From positions 230,503-294,502 of the forward strand of contig JAENZP010000003.1 of the NCBI GenBank assembly GCA_016841205.1: a DNA stretch of 64,000 nt, written 5' to 3'. Numbering within the stretch: position 1 is the stretch's first letter; each line of letters opens with the position of its first letter. The translations under genes and the position numbers were made by a program. This document shows, one piece after another, positions 49,987-57,790 of the stretch. The stretch is from Desulfoscipio geothermicus. GTDB lineage: Bacteria; Bacillota; Desulfotomaculia; Desulfotomaculales; Desulfallaceae. The notes under the pieces are model-generated. The model was not told where the DNA came from, made no database searches, and was given only the letters and a program-made list of their open reading frames with translations.

Positions 49987-51306
49987 TTAAATAAATTTTT
50001 TGTATACTTTTTCTCCGTTATAGGTAAACAAGGCCTTCTTACCATCCACAACTGTTTCCATGTGCACCTTCCGCCCCCAAACTTTATGTACATGGGGTAG
50101 CGTTCTCTCCAAGTAATAAATGTCCAGGTCCGTTCCCTCATGTACATGCCTCAAGTACAATTCCCCCTGCTTGTTAAAATCGCCGTCCTCCACCACAACG
50201 TACGGCAGTCCGCAATTATAGAGACTTCCCACCAAACCGTCACGCACTTTTTCCCAATCCTTATCGGTAACCTTCCAGTCATAACCTTCTTTTTTATAAA
50301 GAAACAGGTCATGTTCTTCAACCAGTTCCCTAGTTAAGTAGTTACGTACAAAAGACAAATCATTCTCCGTTTCCCGAACTTCAAAGATTTTCTGTTTCCC
50401 CTCGCCTCCCGGGCGACCGTATCTTTCTTTTTCCTCACCGGTGGGATTATCCCACCTTTTTTCAATATTTTCAAATATCTTTAACCCTAAATAATACGGG
50501 TTGATCTGGTACTTAGACGTTTGGACGACCCCGGAATGAGTCTTGGCAAACTCCACCGCTTCATCCTCAGTTAAATCCATTTCCCGCATAATGCGCATAT
50601 GCCAGTAAGTAGCCCATCCTTCGTTCATAATTTTAGTCTGCATCTGAGGCCAAAAATATAACATTTCCTCCCTGAGAATGGATATTATATCTCTTTGCCA
50701 GTCATCCAAATCCCGCCCGTAATGCATCATAAACAACAACAGATCCTTATCCGGCTGTTCGGGAATTTTCTTTACCCCGTCTTTTGCTTCCGCGCATTTA
50801 CCTTCACACTCACCTTTATCCAAGTCCCACAGATCATCATAGGGAGTGGTTTCTTTGTTCTGGCAGCGATTATTACCGGAACAGGTTTGCCCTTGACAGG
50901 CCTGCCCTTTGTTTTTACCATTTTTATCCTGGCTCCCAATCAGATTAATGTGCCTACTGGGGTCTATATTTTCTTGTAAAGCAATCACCGCATCTAAAAA
51001 GCTTTCCACCTTATCCCGCCCGTATTTAAACTCGTATCCCCTGATACGGTCTGCCGCCAGCGACATGCTTTCCACCATATTCCTGGATGTTCTACTAAAA
51101 TAGTAGTTATTCTTAAAAAAGTCGCAGTGCGCCAAAACGTGGGCAATGACCATTTTATTTTGCACCAGCGAGTTTCCTTCCAGCAAAAAGGCGTAGCAGG
51201 GGTCAGTGTTGATAACCATTTCATATATACGGCTAAGATTATAGTCATATTGCGTTTTCATCTTATGATACGCCTTACCAAATGATACAAAACATATAGA
51301 AAGCAT
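49987..51306 (-). CDS. spoVR: SpoVR-family protein, N-terminally truncated
   Basis: SpoVR is needed for normal spore cortex formation in Bacillus. From SFGKAYHKMKTQYDYN (codon at 51285) to the end the sequence is clearly SpoVR, with AHVLAHCDFFKNN, NEGWATYWHMRIMRE and the C-terminal NPYYLGLKIFENIEKR region; a Cys-rich insert (residues about 110-150 of this reading) is unusual. About 55 residues expected at the N-terminus, ending in a HWS-type motif, are missing: upstream sequence is unrelated. An ATG at 51306 with GGAAG upstream, or one at 51261, could still start translation. Partner genes prkA and yhbH are not nearby. Function of the shortened protein is doubtful. Confidence 0.85.
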   Translation of the reverse strand: MLSICFVSFGKAYHKMKTQYDYNLSRIYEMVINTDPCYAFLLEGNSLVQNKMVIAHVLAHCDFFKNNYYFSRTSRNMVESMSLAADRIRGYEFKYGRDKVESFLDAVIALQENIDPSRHINLIGSQDKNGKNKGQACQGQTCSGNNRCQNKETTPYDDLWDLDKGECEGKCAEAKDGVKKIPEQPDKDLLLFMMHYGRDLDDWQRDIISILREEMLYFWPQMQTKIMNEGWATYWHMRIMREMDLTEDEAVEFAKTHSGVVQTSKYQINPYYLGLKIFENIEKRWDNPTGEEKERYGRPGGEGKQKIFEVRETENDLSFVRNYLTRELVEEHDLFLYKKEGYDWKVTDKDWEKVRDGLVGSLYNCGLPYVVVEDGDFNKQGELYLRHVHEGTDLDIYYLERTLPHVHKVWGRKVHMETVVDGKKALFTYNGEKVYKKFI

Positions 51307-51337
51307 TATATTGCTTCCATATAACATAGCACAAAAA

Positions 51338-51364
51338 TGCCCGGCAGATGCCGGGTTATTTTTT
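51338..51364. terminator. terminator at the spoVR junction
   Basis: CCCGGCA and TGCCGGG arms, with T runs on both strands. On the minus strand it ends the degenerate gene upstream and lies only about 40 bp before the first SpoVR codons. Confidence 0.8.
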
Positions 51365-52154
51365 TTTACCCTCCCTGCAAGTTTCATCCAACTGCTGATA
51401 CCGCATCCGTTTCTCCTGTATCCCCCTGCCCACCTCTTTCCAATGCCGCCCAAACTCTTGGGCGCATTGCTGCCGCTGTTCTTCCCGGGACTGAACAAAA
51501 GATGAAGGTGGGGCCATCTTAGCAATAAAAGCAGGGCAGTCCTGACCAGACGGCAATCGTACCTTGTTTTAAAATGGTCCCCACATCTAGTGAAATCCGC
51601 CGTAGCATTTTGCCCTTGCCGAAAACCTCGTAGGCCTTACCAGCATCATACTCCCACTGGATACGGTCTGCAGACATGAGTAGTATATCCACCATAACCA
51701 GTTCCTCTGGCTGCATTTCAGTGACGGTAGATAACACGCCGGGCAATGGCGCCAAGGTGTCCCGGTCGGTGACTAGGCTAAACATATCATGGCGCCGATA
51801 AACCAACTCACAGCATTTGCACTTGGTTGAGTCCAAGCGTAAGTCGTCGTCAACTTGCATAACGGTAGCACGTTCCCAAACTGCTTGCGTCTTTTGCCGG
51901 AAATGGTCAGCCAGGCGGACCGGTACGAGTAAGTAAAAACATATACTATCGTGCTTTAGTATAATACGGAAAATAAAGCAATCTGGCTCATGGTATATTA
52001 CCTGCTACCCCCAATTGAGAGTCTAGTTAATAACCAGGAATAGAATTCCGCCATTGCTTTGGCGATGCTCTTCGACCGAGTAGTTGCGTATATTACGTTC
52101 AGGCACAAGCTGCAGGGCTATCATTGGCTCCTGTTGCCTCTGAAATATCCCCAT
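51356..52154 (-). pseudogene. degenerate gene of the mobile region (two in-frame TAG, one frameshift)
   Basis: An ATG at 52154 with AGGAGG opens a frame of 43 codons that ends in TAG (52023-52025), meets a second TAG 18 bases on, then stays open in the same frame through VQVDDDLRLDS-like and YRRHDMFSLVTDRDTLAPLPG segments to about 51545, where it shifts frame and continues as GQDCPAFIAKMAPPS and a charged helical C-terminus ending at 51356. The pieces read as one protein of about 260 residues. I do not recognise the family firmly; the neighbouring T4SS-like genes suggest a conjugation-associated protein. Confidence 0.6.
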
Positions 52155-52166
52155 CTATAACACCTC

Positions 52167-52346
52167 CTAAAATAGCTTGATAAGCAGGTAAACGTCCAAG
52201 ATGAGCCTAACCAGTGCTCCGCTCCGTTCCACTCCACACATAAATATAAAGCTCCCGCACATAGCCCCCAATACGGCGAATATGTCTATGTTTTTAAGGA
52301 TGTAGCCAGCCACCACAGCATAAGCTCCCCATTGAAAAAGAAGCAT
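52167..52346 (-). CDS. small membrane protein of T4SS-like module
   Basis: 59 residues with two hydrophobic helices separated by a short loop, starting MLLFQWGAYAVVAGYILK. The ATG at 52346 directly follows the stop of the VirB2/TrbC-like gene. Paired small membrane proteins of this type are usual in conjugation loci, but no family is recognised. Confidence 0.5.
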   Translation of the reverse strand: MLLFQWGAYAVVAGYILKNIDIFAVLGAMCGSFIFMCGVERSGALVRLILDVYLLIKLF

Positions 52347-52347
52347 A

Positions 52348-52734
52348 TCAATTAAATGCCTCCCATATTGCGAAAAATACCTCCGGCAGCATAAACAGGC
52401 CAACGAAGCCTATAATTGACTGCCATATTTGCTGTTTACCTGAGGGATCGCCCATGATGATACGGCACAGCCCCCAGAGAGACATACCTATGCCAACAGC
52501 CAAGCCGAACTCCTGTAGCTTCCCCACCAATGGCCATAGCTTTTGTACTAGGTCACCGCCTACCGGTGCAACAGCCAGCATTACCCCCGGTGGCGGGAGC
52601 AGTTTTTTTATGACAGCCTCTACCCGGTCCATGGCAGTCAATACCCGCTTTCGCCAATCGCTCACAGTAAGCGCTGCCATAGGCTCTGGAACCACTGCAG
52701 GTTCCCATACCCGCCTGTTAATGCGGATTATCAT
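52348..52734 (-). CDS. VirB2/TrbC-like membrane protein (putative conjugation component)
   Basis: 128 residues from ATG 52734 with GGAGG eight bases upstream. Basic, Pro-containing N-terminal part, then two hydrophobic helices near residues 82-100 and 108-126 with a short polar GDPSGKQQ turn: the hairpin topology of VirB2/TrbC pilins and of TrsC/TcpC-type transfer proteins in Gram-positive elements. Assignment is by topology and context, not by a clear motif. Confidence 0.5.
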   Translation of the reverse strand: MIIRINRRVWEPAVVPEPMAALTVSDWRKRVLTAMDRVEAVIKKLLPPPGVMLAVAPVGGDLVQKLWPLVGKLQEFGLAVGIGMSLWGLCRIIMGDPSGKQQIWQSIIGFVGLFMLPEVFFAIWEAFN

Positions 52735-52736
52735 TT

Positions 52737-52844
52737 CTACCACCTCCATATGGTAATATATTGTAACACTTCCCCCAACTCAACACCCTGGATACCTTCA
52801 ATAATGTCCTGGTTACGCTTTCTCAATCTAGCTGTAACTATCAT
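52737..52844 (-). CDS. possible 35-residue ribbon-helix-helix-like fragment
   Basis: ATG at 52844 opens a 35-codon frame beginning MIVTARLRKRNQDIIEGIQG, which resembles the first strand and helix of plasmid RHH proteins, and then ends in an unrelated Trp-rich tail. GGAGG lies 12 bases upstream. The stop abuts the next gene. Probably a remnant or leader of the T4SS-like module. Confidence 0.35.
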   Translation of the reverse strand: MIVTARLRKRNQDIIEGIQGVELGEVLQYITIWRW

Positions 52845-52877
52845 GTTTACATTTCACCTCCCGCTTAAAGCTTTATG

Positions 52878-52904
52878 GTTAACGCTAAACATTTAGTGTT
52901 TAAC
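52878..52904. promoter_or_regulatory. palindrome, candidate operator of the XRE regulator (site 1)
   Basis: GTTAACGCTA and TAGTGTTTAAC arms separated by about six bases. It lies between the XRE gene and the downstream T4SS-like genes. It shares ACGCTAAAC with the second site at 53373-53392. Confidence 0.45.
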
Positions 52905-52965
52905 AGATATTACTCAGTGCCGTTTGTCCAATATACCAACAAAAAAACACCCGCACCGTGGCAAT

Positions 52966-53355
52966 TTACGGTACGGGTTCCAAGAAAAACAGATCGTGTA
53001 ACCTGGCCGGAGGACAATTTAATGCTCGCATTAGCAACAGTACAAACGCAATTCCTGGTTCATACTTACCGCGAATAACGTCCGAAAGGTATACATAGTT
53101 AATACCGGTTTCTTGGGATATTTGCCGCTGGGTCTTGCCGCTGATCCGTATGGCCATCTTTAGGTCATTATGCAGGACAGCCTTATTTTTATGTAATGGT
53201 TCCTGTTTGGCTACGACATACATTTCGAGCCATTGCGCAATAATAACCTGCAAAAATCGGCTTTCTGTTATTTGTGGGTCGTGCACTTTTGTTTTTTCGT
53301 ATAAATTTTGAAGTGATTTTCTCATGTCATCTGGTAAATCTAAATAATTTAACAA
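52966..53355 (-). CDS. XRE-family transcriptional regulator with RHH-like N-terminus
   Basis: 129 residues. The C-terminal half is a helix-turn-helix of the XRE/Cro type: TQRQISQETGINYVYLSDVIRGKYEP followed by a closing helix. The N-terminal 45 residues (LDLPDDMRKSLQNLYEKT ... RFLQVIIAQWLEMY) have a strand-helix-helix pattern similar to ribbon-helix-helix proteins. TTG start at 53355 with GGAGG nine bases upstream. A palindrome precedes it and another follows it, fitting autoregulation and control of the downstream mobile genes. Confidence 0.8.
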   Translation of the reverse strand: MLNYLDLPDDMRKSLQNLYEKTKVHDPQITESRFLQVIIAQWLEMYVVAKQEPLHKNKAVLHNDLKMAIRISGKTQRQISQETGINYVYLSDVIRGKYEPGIAFVLLLMRALNCPPARLHDLFFLEPVP

Positions 53356-53372
53356 TACTTATCACCTCCAAT

Positions 53373-53392
53373 GTTTAATGTATACGCTAAAC
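53373..53392. promoter_or_regulatory. palindrome, candidate operator of the XRE regulator (site 2)
   Basis: GTTTA and TAAAC arms with a ten-base centre that contains ACGC, giving ACGCTAAAC as at site 1. It lies 18 bp upstream of the XRE start, between it and the divergent small plus-strand gene. Confidence 0.45.
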
Positions 53393-53429
53393 TAGCCATG
53401 GAAATGCTACGTTTACGGAGGTGTAAAAA

Positions 53430-53555
53430 TTGCTTTGGTCAATTGCAAAAGATAGTAGGGAGTTAAGATATGACTCAGGGGATTATAGTTCAGATAAATA
53501 TGATTTTGATAAAGCTGCTAAGGATATTGCTAAATGGGATAAAGAGAATAAATAA
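53430..53555 (+). CDS. hypothetical 41-residue protein
   Basis: TTG at 53430 with GGAGG eight bases upstream. Charged peptide with many Asp and Lys (MLWSIAKDSRELRYDSG...), no membrane helix. Divergent from the XRE gene and followed by a terminator, so it is likely expressed. No family recognised. Confidence 0.4.
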   Translation: MLWSIAKDSRELRYDSGDYSSDKYDFDKAAKDIAKWDKENK

Positions 53556-53567
53556 GACGGCAAAAAA

Positions 53568-53593
53568 TAAACCCTGCTAATGTAGGGTTTTTA
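53568..53593 (+). terminator. terminator after the 41-residue gene
   Basis: AAACCCT and AGGGTTT arms with an eight-base loop, followed by TTT on the plus strand. May also serve the minus-strand frame ending at 53601. Confidence 0.65.
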
Positions 53594-53600
53594 CATACTT

Positions 53601-53969
53601 TCAGTAGCTTTCAACGTTTCCTCCAGCACTGTCTTTTCTTCTTTTGCTTACTACAAAGGCATCCTGCAGATCGCTTATTTTACTATAAAGCTCCGAAATT
53701 TTATTATCCCTTTCACTTAATAATCGATGGCCATTTAACTGATGATTGGGGCTTAGTTGTACCAACTTTTGAAAGGAATTAAAGGATAAAAAGTATATCT
53801 TAAATGAAAGCACAGAAGCCATACATCTCTTCCTTAGTATGTATGGCTCAAAGATATTTAAAAATTTACGTATTTGTACCGTTAAACTAACCAGGCCGGT
53901 ATAACTATCGATATAGATGAGACCGTTTACAGCCAAAGCTGTAATCATTTCTGAAAATCTTTGATACAT
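53601..53969 (-). CDS. hypothetical protein, 122 residues
   Basis: Unrecognised. The last third is a charged helix (SERDNKISELYSKISDLQDAF). The start at 53969 has no visible ribosome binding site, so the gene call is weak; it may be a remnant. Confidence 0.25.
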   Translation of the reverse strand: MYQRFSEMITALAVNGLIYIDSYTGLVSLTVQIRKFLNIFEPYILRKRCMASVLSFKIYFLSFNSFQKLVQLSPNHQLNGHRLLSERDNKISELYSKISDLQDAFVVSKRRKDSAGGNVESY

Positions 53970-54122
53970 GTGGGGTTCACAACTTACAGGGAATGCCTGA
54001 ACTCCTAGGAGGAATCATTGCTAGTAGCATTCCATAATTTATTTGGCGTTTACAATCTGCCTCAAAAGCCATTATATATATGAAGGTCTTATTTATAGTA
54101 AATAATCGGGAGTGAAATATTT

Positions 54123-54752
54123 ATGGATAAACACCAGAAATTTATCGAGTTCGAAACACATTTGCTCAATGATGACAAACCCTCTCTCTATTTTAAAAAG
54201 CTGGCTGCCATTGGCTTGTTAAATGATACTTATCCATTTACTCTGCTGGGCGACTTGCAAAAGGTTGAACAATCACCTGAGTTCCATCCGGAAGGCAGCG
54301 TTTGGGAACATACCCTGCTGGTGGTGGACCTAGCCGCTGAAAGGAGGCATTTAAGCGAAAACCCACGCGTTTTCATGTGGGCAGCCCTCCTGCATGACCT
54401 AGGCAAAGCCCATACCACCAGGGTTCGCCGAGGTAAAATTACCGCCTATGACCACGACAAACATGGCGCCAAATTAGCCATAGATTTTTTAAAGGAATTT
54501 ACAAAAGACAAGGAATTTATTAGCCAGGTATCTTATATGGTCAGATGGCATATGCAGATTCTTTATGTAATAAAAAAGCTGCCTTTTGCAGATATTGACA
54601 AGATGATCAACGAAGTACCCCCGGGAGAAATCGCTCTTTTCTCCGAGTGTGATCGCCTGGGCAGGGGCAATATGGATGAAAAGTCCCAGCAGGCAGAACT
54701 AGCTAACGTAAAATTTTTCTTGCAGCAATGTCAGCCAGAACAAGCTACATAA
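54123..54752 (+). CDS. HD-domain phosphohydrolase-like protein
   Basis: 209 residues consisting of the HD region found in bacterial tRNA nucleotidyltransferases without their polymerase head. Metal ligands visible: HPEGSVWEH (His63), HDLGK (His91-Asp92), then DHDKHG and a later WHMQ. The family would be a phosphohydrolase or phosphodiesterase on an unknown nucleotide. GGGAG ten bases before the ATG. It converges on queF with only six bases between them. Confidence 0.85.
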   Translation: MDKHQKFIEFETHLLNDDKPSLYFKKLAAIGLLNDTYPFTLLGDLQKVEQSPEFHPEGSVWEHTLLVVDLAAERRHLSENPRVFMWAALLHDLGKAHTTRVRRGKITAYDHDKHGAKLAIDFLKEFTKDKEFISQVSYMVRWHMQILYVIKKLPFADIDKMINEVPPGEIALFSECDRLGRGNMDEKSQQAELANVKFFLQQCQPEQAT

Positions 54753-54757
54753 ACACT

Positions 54758-55144
54758 TTATTCAAACTTCCCCGCAACTGCCTCGGCAGTAATTGTAATA
54801 CCGCCACGAGGTTTTTGGGTAACGGTAACCTTGCACCCAAAAGGTTTACACGTCGAATCTACGTCTTGAGCGATCTGTGCCGCAAGAGCTTCGCAGAACA
54901 TCCCTTCGTTACGATAACTCCACAAATACAGTTTAAGGCTTTTACTTTCAATACAAAATTTATTTGGTAAGTACTCTATCACAACCGTTTCCCAGTCAGG
55001 CTGGCCAGTAACGGGACAGAGACTCGTAACCTCATCACTCTCCAAAATAACTTTTTGCACACCTGCTGGTTTAGGGAAAACTTCAAGTTTGCGGCAAGGT
55101 TCTCGAACGCTCTTACCTAGTATCTCGAACTCAAACTGGCTCAT
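54758..55144 (-). CDS. queF: NADPH-dependent 7-cyano-7-deazaguanine (preQ0) reductase
   Basis: Reduces preQ0 to preQ1 for queuosine in tRNA. 128 residues of the short (single-domain) type: nucleophile Cys43 in TSLCPVTGQPD with Asp50, and ESKSLKLYLWSYRN. The usual FHE is FCE here (Cys84-Glu85). Shorter than the 165-residue Bacillus enzyme, mainly at the ends. Translation is very likely controlled by a preQ1-I riboswitch that contains its ribosome binding site (55152-55190). Divergent from queC. Confidence 0.93.
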   Translation of the reverse strand: MSQFEFEILGKSVREPCRKLEVFPKPAGVQKVILESDEVTSLCPVTGQPDWETVVIEYLPNKFCIESKSLKLYLWSYRNEGMFCEALAAQIAQDVDSTCKPFGCKVTVTQKPRGGITITAEAVAGKFE

Positions 55145-55151
55145 TGTCTAG

Positions 55152-55190
55152 CCTCCTTGTTTTGTTGAGGCGGGTTGCTACGACCGCCAA
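55152..55190 (-). ncRNA. preQ1-I riboswitch controlling queF translation
   Basis: On the minus strand: stem arm GGCGG (55184-55188), ten-base loop TCGTAGCAAC, arm CCGCC (55169-55173), then the A-rich tail TCAACAAAACAAGG running into AGG. This matches the minimal class I preQ1 aptamer, and is especially close to the Thermoanaerobacter tengcongensis one, in which the tail forms a pseudoknot with the loop. The AAGGAGG at 55152-55158 is the queF ribosome binding site, seven bases from its ATG, so ligand binding would hide it: feedback on translation. Confidence 0.9.
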
Positions 55191-55464
55191 ATAACTCTTT
55201 TTTTATGGCGTTGATTAAGTTCAGAAAAACCTCAATTATTTTTTATTCTATACTATATACGACTTCGCCTCTAACAGAATTCCCTCATTTAAAAAAGCAA
55301 TACTGAGGACATCATTTATGGTATCGCTAGTATCATTGTGCTGCTGTTGGTATTGTTGTACATGATATAAAAAAGATGTCTACTTTTATTTGCCGAAAGG
55401 AGCTTTATAAAATATATAGAAATCCTTTTTAGCTTATATTTATAAAGTATTTTCGGAGGTAGAA

Positions 55465-56145
55465 ATGAAAAAGGCTATTGTAATTTTATCTGGGGGCCTG
55501 GACAGCACTGTCTGCATGTCAGTAGCTAACCACAAAAACTACGAAATTTATCCAATGACTTTCTCTTATGGCCAGCGCCACATCAGAGAGGTCGAACACG
55601 CCAAAAAAGTTGCCGATTATTATAACTGCAAAAGGCACCTGGTTATAGATCTTGGATTTTTTAAAAAGATTGGTGCCAGCGCCCTTACTTCCCAGGAGAT
55701 TGAGGTGCCAACTAATAGGGATATAGGCAATGAAATTCCCGTAACTTATGTGCCATTTAGAAATGCTGTTTTCCTATCAATGGCCGTGGGTTATGCTGAG
55801 GCGATTGGGGCAGAAAAGATTTATATTGGTGTTAATGCCTTGGACTACTCCGGGTACCCTGACTGCCGTCCGCAATTTATAGGGGCCTTTCAAGAGGCCA
55901 TTAATCTTGGAGCAGCGGCACCCGTAAAGGGCTCACCTATACAAATAGAAACACCACTTATTTCTTTATCAAAGGCTGATATTGTCCGGTTAGGTAGCAA
56001 AAATAAAGCGCCCCTGCACTTAACAACAAGCTGTTACAAGGGCGGTGAAAAGGCCTGCGGTCTTTGCGATTCCTGCCGGATTAGGCTAAAAGGGTTCAAA
56101 GAGGCAGGAATTCAAGACCCGATTGAATATGAGGATTTAAAATAA
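55465..56145 (+). CDS. queC: 7-cyano-7-deazaguanine synthase
   Basis: Converts 7-carboxy-7-deazaguanine to preQ0 with ATP and ammonia. 226 residues: PP-loop SGGLDST at 9-15 and the zinc site CYKGGEKACGLCDSC near residue 190. CGGAGG seven bases before the ATG. The 320-bp gap to queF has no second preQ1 aptamer that I can find; it holds one hydrophobic run (about 55312-55370) with no canonical start. Confidence 0.97.
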   Translation: MKKAIVILSGGLDSTVCMSVANHKNYEIYPMTFSYGQRHIREVEHAKKVADYYNCKRHLVIDLGFFKKIGASALTSQEIEVPTNRDIGNEIPVTYVPFRNAVFLSMAVGYAEAIGAEKIYIGVNALDYSGYPDCRPQFIGAFQEAINLGAAAPVKGSPIQIETPLISLSKADIVRLGSKNKAPLHLTTSCYKGGEKACGLCDSCRIRLKGFKEAGIQDPIEYEDLK

Positions 56146-56154
56146 ATGTAATCT

Positions 56155-56814
56155 TTACTTTATGCCTATAAGCACGTGAACCTGAGGCATAACTTTAACG
56201 TCATCGCTAAATTCAGGGTCTAAGGAAACCTTCGATATAAGCCATTTTAGCATGGGTAAAGGATCTCCGATAGTACAAGCCTGCAGGGTAAGGGGTTGGT
56301 GTTTATACATTTGGTGCACTTTCTTGGCATATAAGTAATCTTCTTCTGTACCAACTACCACCTTAAGCTCTTTTGATACCACACTATTCATAATTTTTCT
56401 TAAGGATGCATAATCGGTCATATTACCCGAACTAGGGGGTTTAGGTGATATGCACACATGGTTAACTTCGTATATCCAATAGGGTATGATTGACCCCTGA
56501 GTTTCAATATGTACGATATAATTCTCATTTTTAAGCAGGCTTATAAGCCTGCTTAAATCATGAATGCAGGGATTTCCGCCTGTAATTGTTACCCTATGAG
56601 TAATTCCCTTCGCTCTTTCTTTTATTTGCTCTACAATTTCTTCTTCAAACAGTAACTGCCGGGCCTGTTTAACATCTCTTGCATACTTGGTATCACACCA
56701 TGAGCACCTATAATCACATCCTGCTACCCTGAGGAACATGGTGCGGCAACCACAGTACATCCCCTCCCCCTGAATTGTCGGCCCAAAAATCTCATATATT
56801 GGAATATTAGACAT
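56155..56814 (-). CDS. queE: 7-carboxy-7-deazaguanine synthase
   Basis: Radical SAM enzyme that rearranges 6-carboxytetrahydropterin. 219 residues from ATG 56814: GPTIQGEGMYCG near residue 11, then the cluster motif Cys33-x3-Cys37-x2-Cys40, and TITGGNP. The ATG overlaps the end of queD by 8 bp, so the two are coupled. Convergent with queC, 9 bp away. Confidence 0.95.
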   Translation of the reverse strand: MSNIPIYEIFGPTIQGEGMYCGCRTMFLRVAGCDYRCSWCDTKYARDVKQARQLLFEEEIVEQIKERAKGITHRVTITGGNPCIHDLSRLISLLKNENYIVHIETQGSIIPYWIYEVNHVCISPKPPSSGNMTDYASLRKIMNSVVSKELKVVVGTEEDYLYAKKVHQMYKHQPLTLQACTIGDPLPMLKWLISKVSLDPEFSDDVKVMPQVHVLIGIK

Positions 56815-57181
56815 CGGCAGCATACAACTCAACATAACTTGTGGGAGTTTCCCAAAGCTTTACTTTATAAAGTGAAGGCAAGTTATCTTTAACTGATTGA
56901 CAAATCCATATTGCTATGTTTTCTGCAGTAGGTATGCAAGGCAAAACATCATTTAAATAACAGTGATCTAATTTGCTTACAACATGCTTTTTTACCGAGT
57001 GTTTTAACTCATCAAAGTCCATAACCATGCCCGTTTCATGATTTATTTTACCTTTCACGGTTACCTCTAGCTTATATGTATGACCATGTATATTTTTACA
57101 TTGACCAGGATAATTCGGCAGGCTATGTGCGCTGTCAAATGTAAAAACCTTAGTTATAGTTGCTATGATATTATCTGCCAA
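56807..57181 (-). CDS. queD: 6-carboxy-5,6,7,8-tetrahydropterin synthase
   Basis: First dedicated queuosine-precursor step from dihydroneopterin triphosphate. 124 residues with zinc ligands His19, His32 and His34, catalytic Cys28, and the CIPTAENIA segment near residue 85. TTG start at 57181 with a modest ribosome binding site. Operon with queE. Confidence 0.95.
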   Translation of the reverse strand: MADNIIATITKVFTFDSAHSLPNYPGQCKNIHGHTYKLEVTVKGKINHETGMVMDFDELKHSVKKHVVSKLDHCYLNDVLPCIPTAENIAIWICQSVKDNLPSLYKVKLWETPTSYVELYAADV

Positions 57182-57328
57182 GTAAAGCCCATCCTTTCTT
57201 ATTCTTTAAAAGATTTATCTAAACTATCTCTCTCTGGAATCCAATCAACTATTGCCTTCTTGCTGCACCATATTTCAATTACACTCCTTACGATATTACT
57301 ATAATTATAGCAAGATGTTTGAAATATA

Positions 57329-57433
57329 TCATGAAATATAAAAGACTTCACCGCAAATTATTAAAACAATACTATCCTCGATTTCTATGGAGCAATTACA
57401 TTCCCTTTCACATTCGTTTTTAATCGGTACCAT
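57329..57433 (-). CDS. possible 34-residue Cys-rich peptide
   Basis: ATG at 57433 with AAGGAGG six bases upstream, then MVPIKNECERECNCS and a hydrophobic tail, four Cys in all. No family recognised. The good ribosome binding site is the only support. The rest of 57182-57790 has no clear gene. Confidence 0.35.
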   Translation of the reverse strand: MVPIKNECERECNCSIEIEDSIVLIICGEVFYIS

Positions 57434-57638
57434 GTTACTCCTCCTTTCTTCTAGTGTAGAATATAGTTTTGCAATATGAAAAATTTGGTTAACACAATTG
57501 GAAAATTCCTCACATATTCGCTTTCTTTATCCCGGAGCGATTTTTTTATTTTCCACGTTACGCCCCTTCATCTGTAGTGCCGATTATAACGCTAAACAAT
57601 ATTCTGATCCATGAAAATTTGAAGAAATGTAGTGATAG

Positions 57639-57679
57639 CAAAGCCCCCGGTTCAAATGATTGCCGGGGGTTACGCTTTG
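57639..57679. repeat. nested inverted repeat upstream of the YjcZ-like gene
   Basis: Inner CCCCGG/CCGGGG arms and outer CAAAGC/GCTTTG arms. No T run on either side worth calling a terminator. Confidence 0.6.
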
Positions 57680-57721
57680 GGCAATACAATGCAGCATAGA
57701 CCTGGTTGTTTTTAGTTGGTA

Positions 57722-57749
57722 ACACTTTCCTCCACACGCGCATAGTATA
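57722..57749 (+). promoter_or_regulatory. candidate sigma-K/sigma-E promoter for the YjcZ-like gene
   Basis: CATAGTATA at 57741-57749 fits the sigma-K -10 consensus CATANNNTA; AC dinucleotides at 57722-57725 lie 15-17 bases upstream as expected for -35. About 40 nt before the start codon. Confidence 0.45.
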
Positions 57750-57790
57750 CGCCCGTAACTACAATAAAACCTAAAAAAGGAGGAATGTTT

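Noticed and set aside
51356..52154. The two in-frame TAG codons as pyrrolysine codons
   Set aside because: Pyrrolysine is known in methylamine methyltransferases; this frame is not one, and it also carries a frameshift, which points to decay.
55191..55464. A second preQ1 element serving queC
   Set aside because: No loop or A-rich tail of the preQ1-I or -II type could be found on the plus strand.
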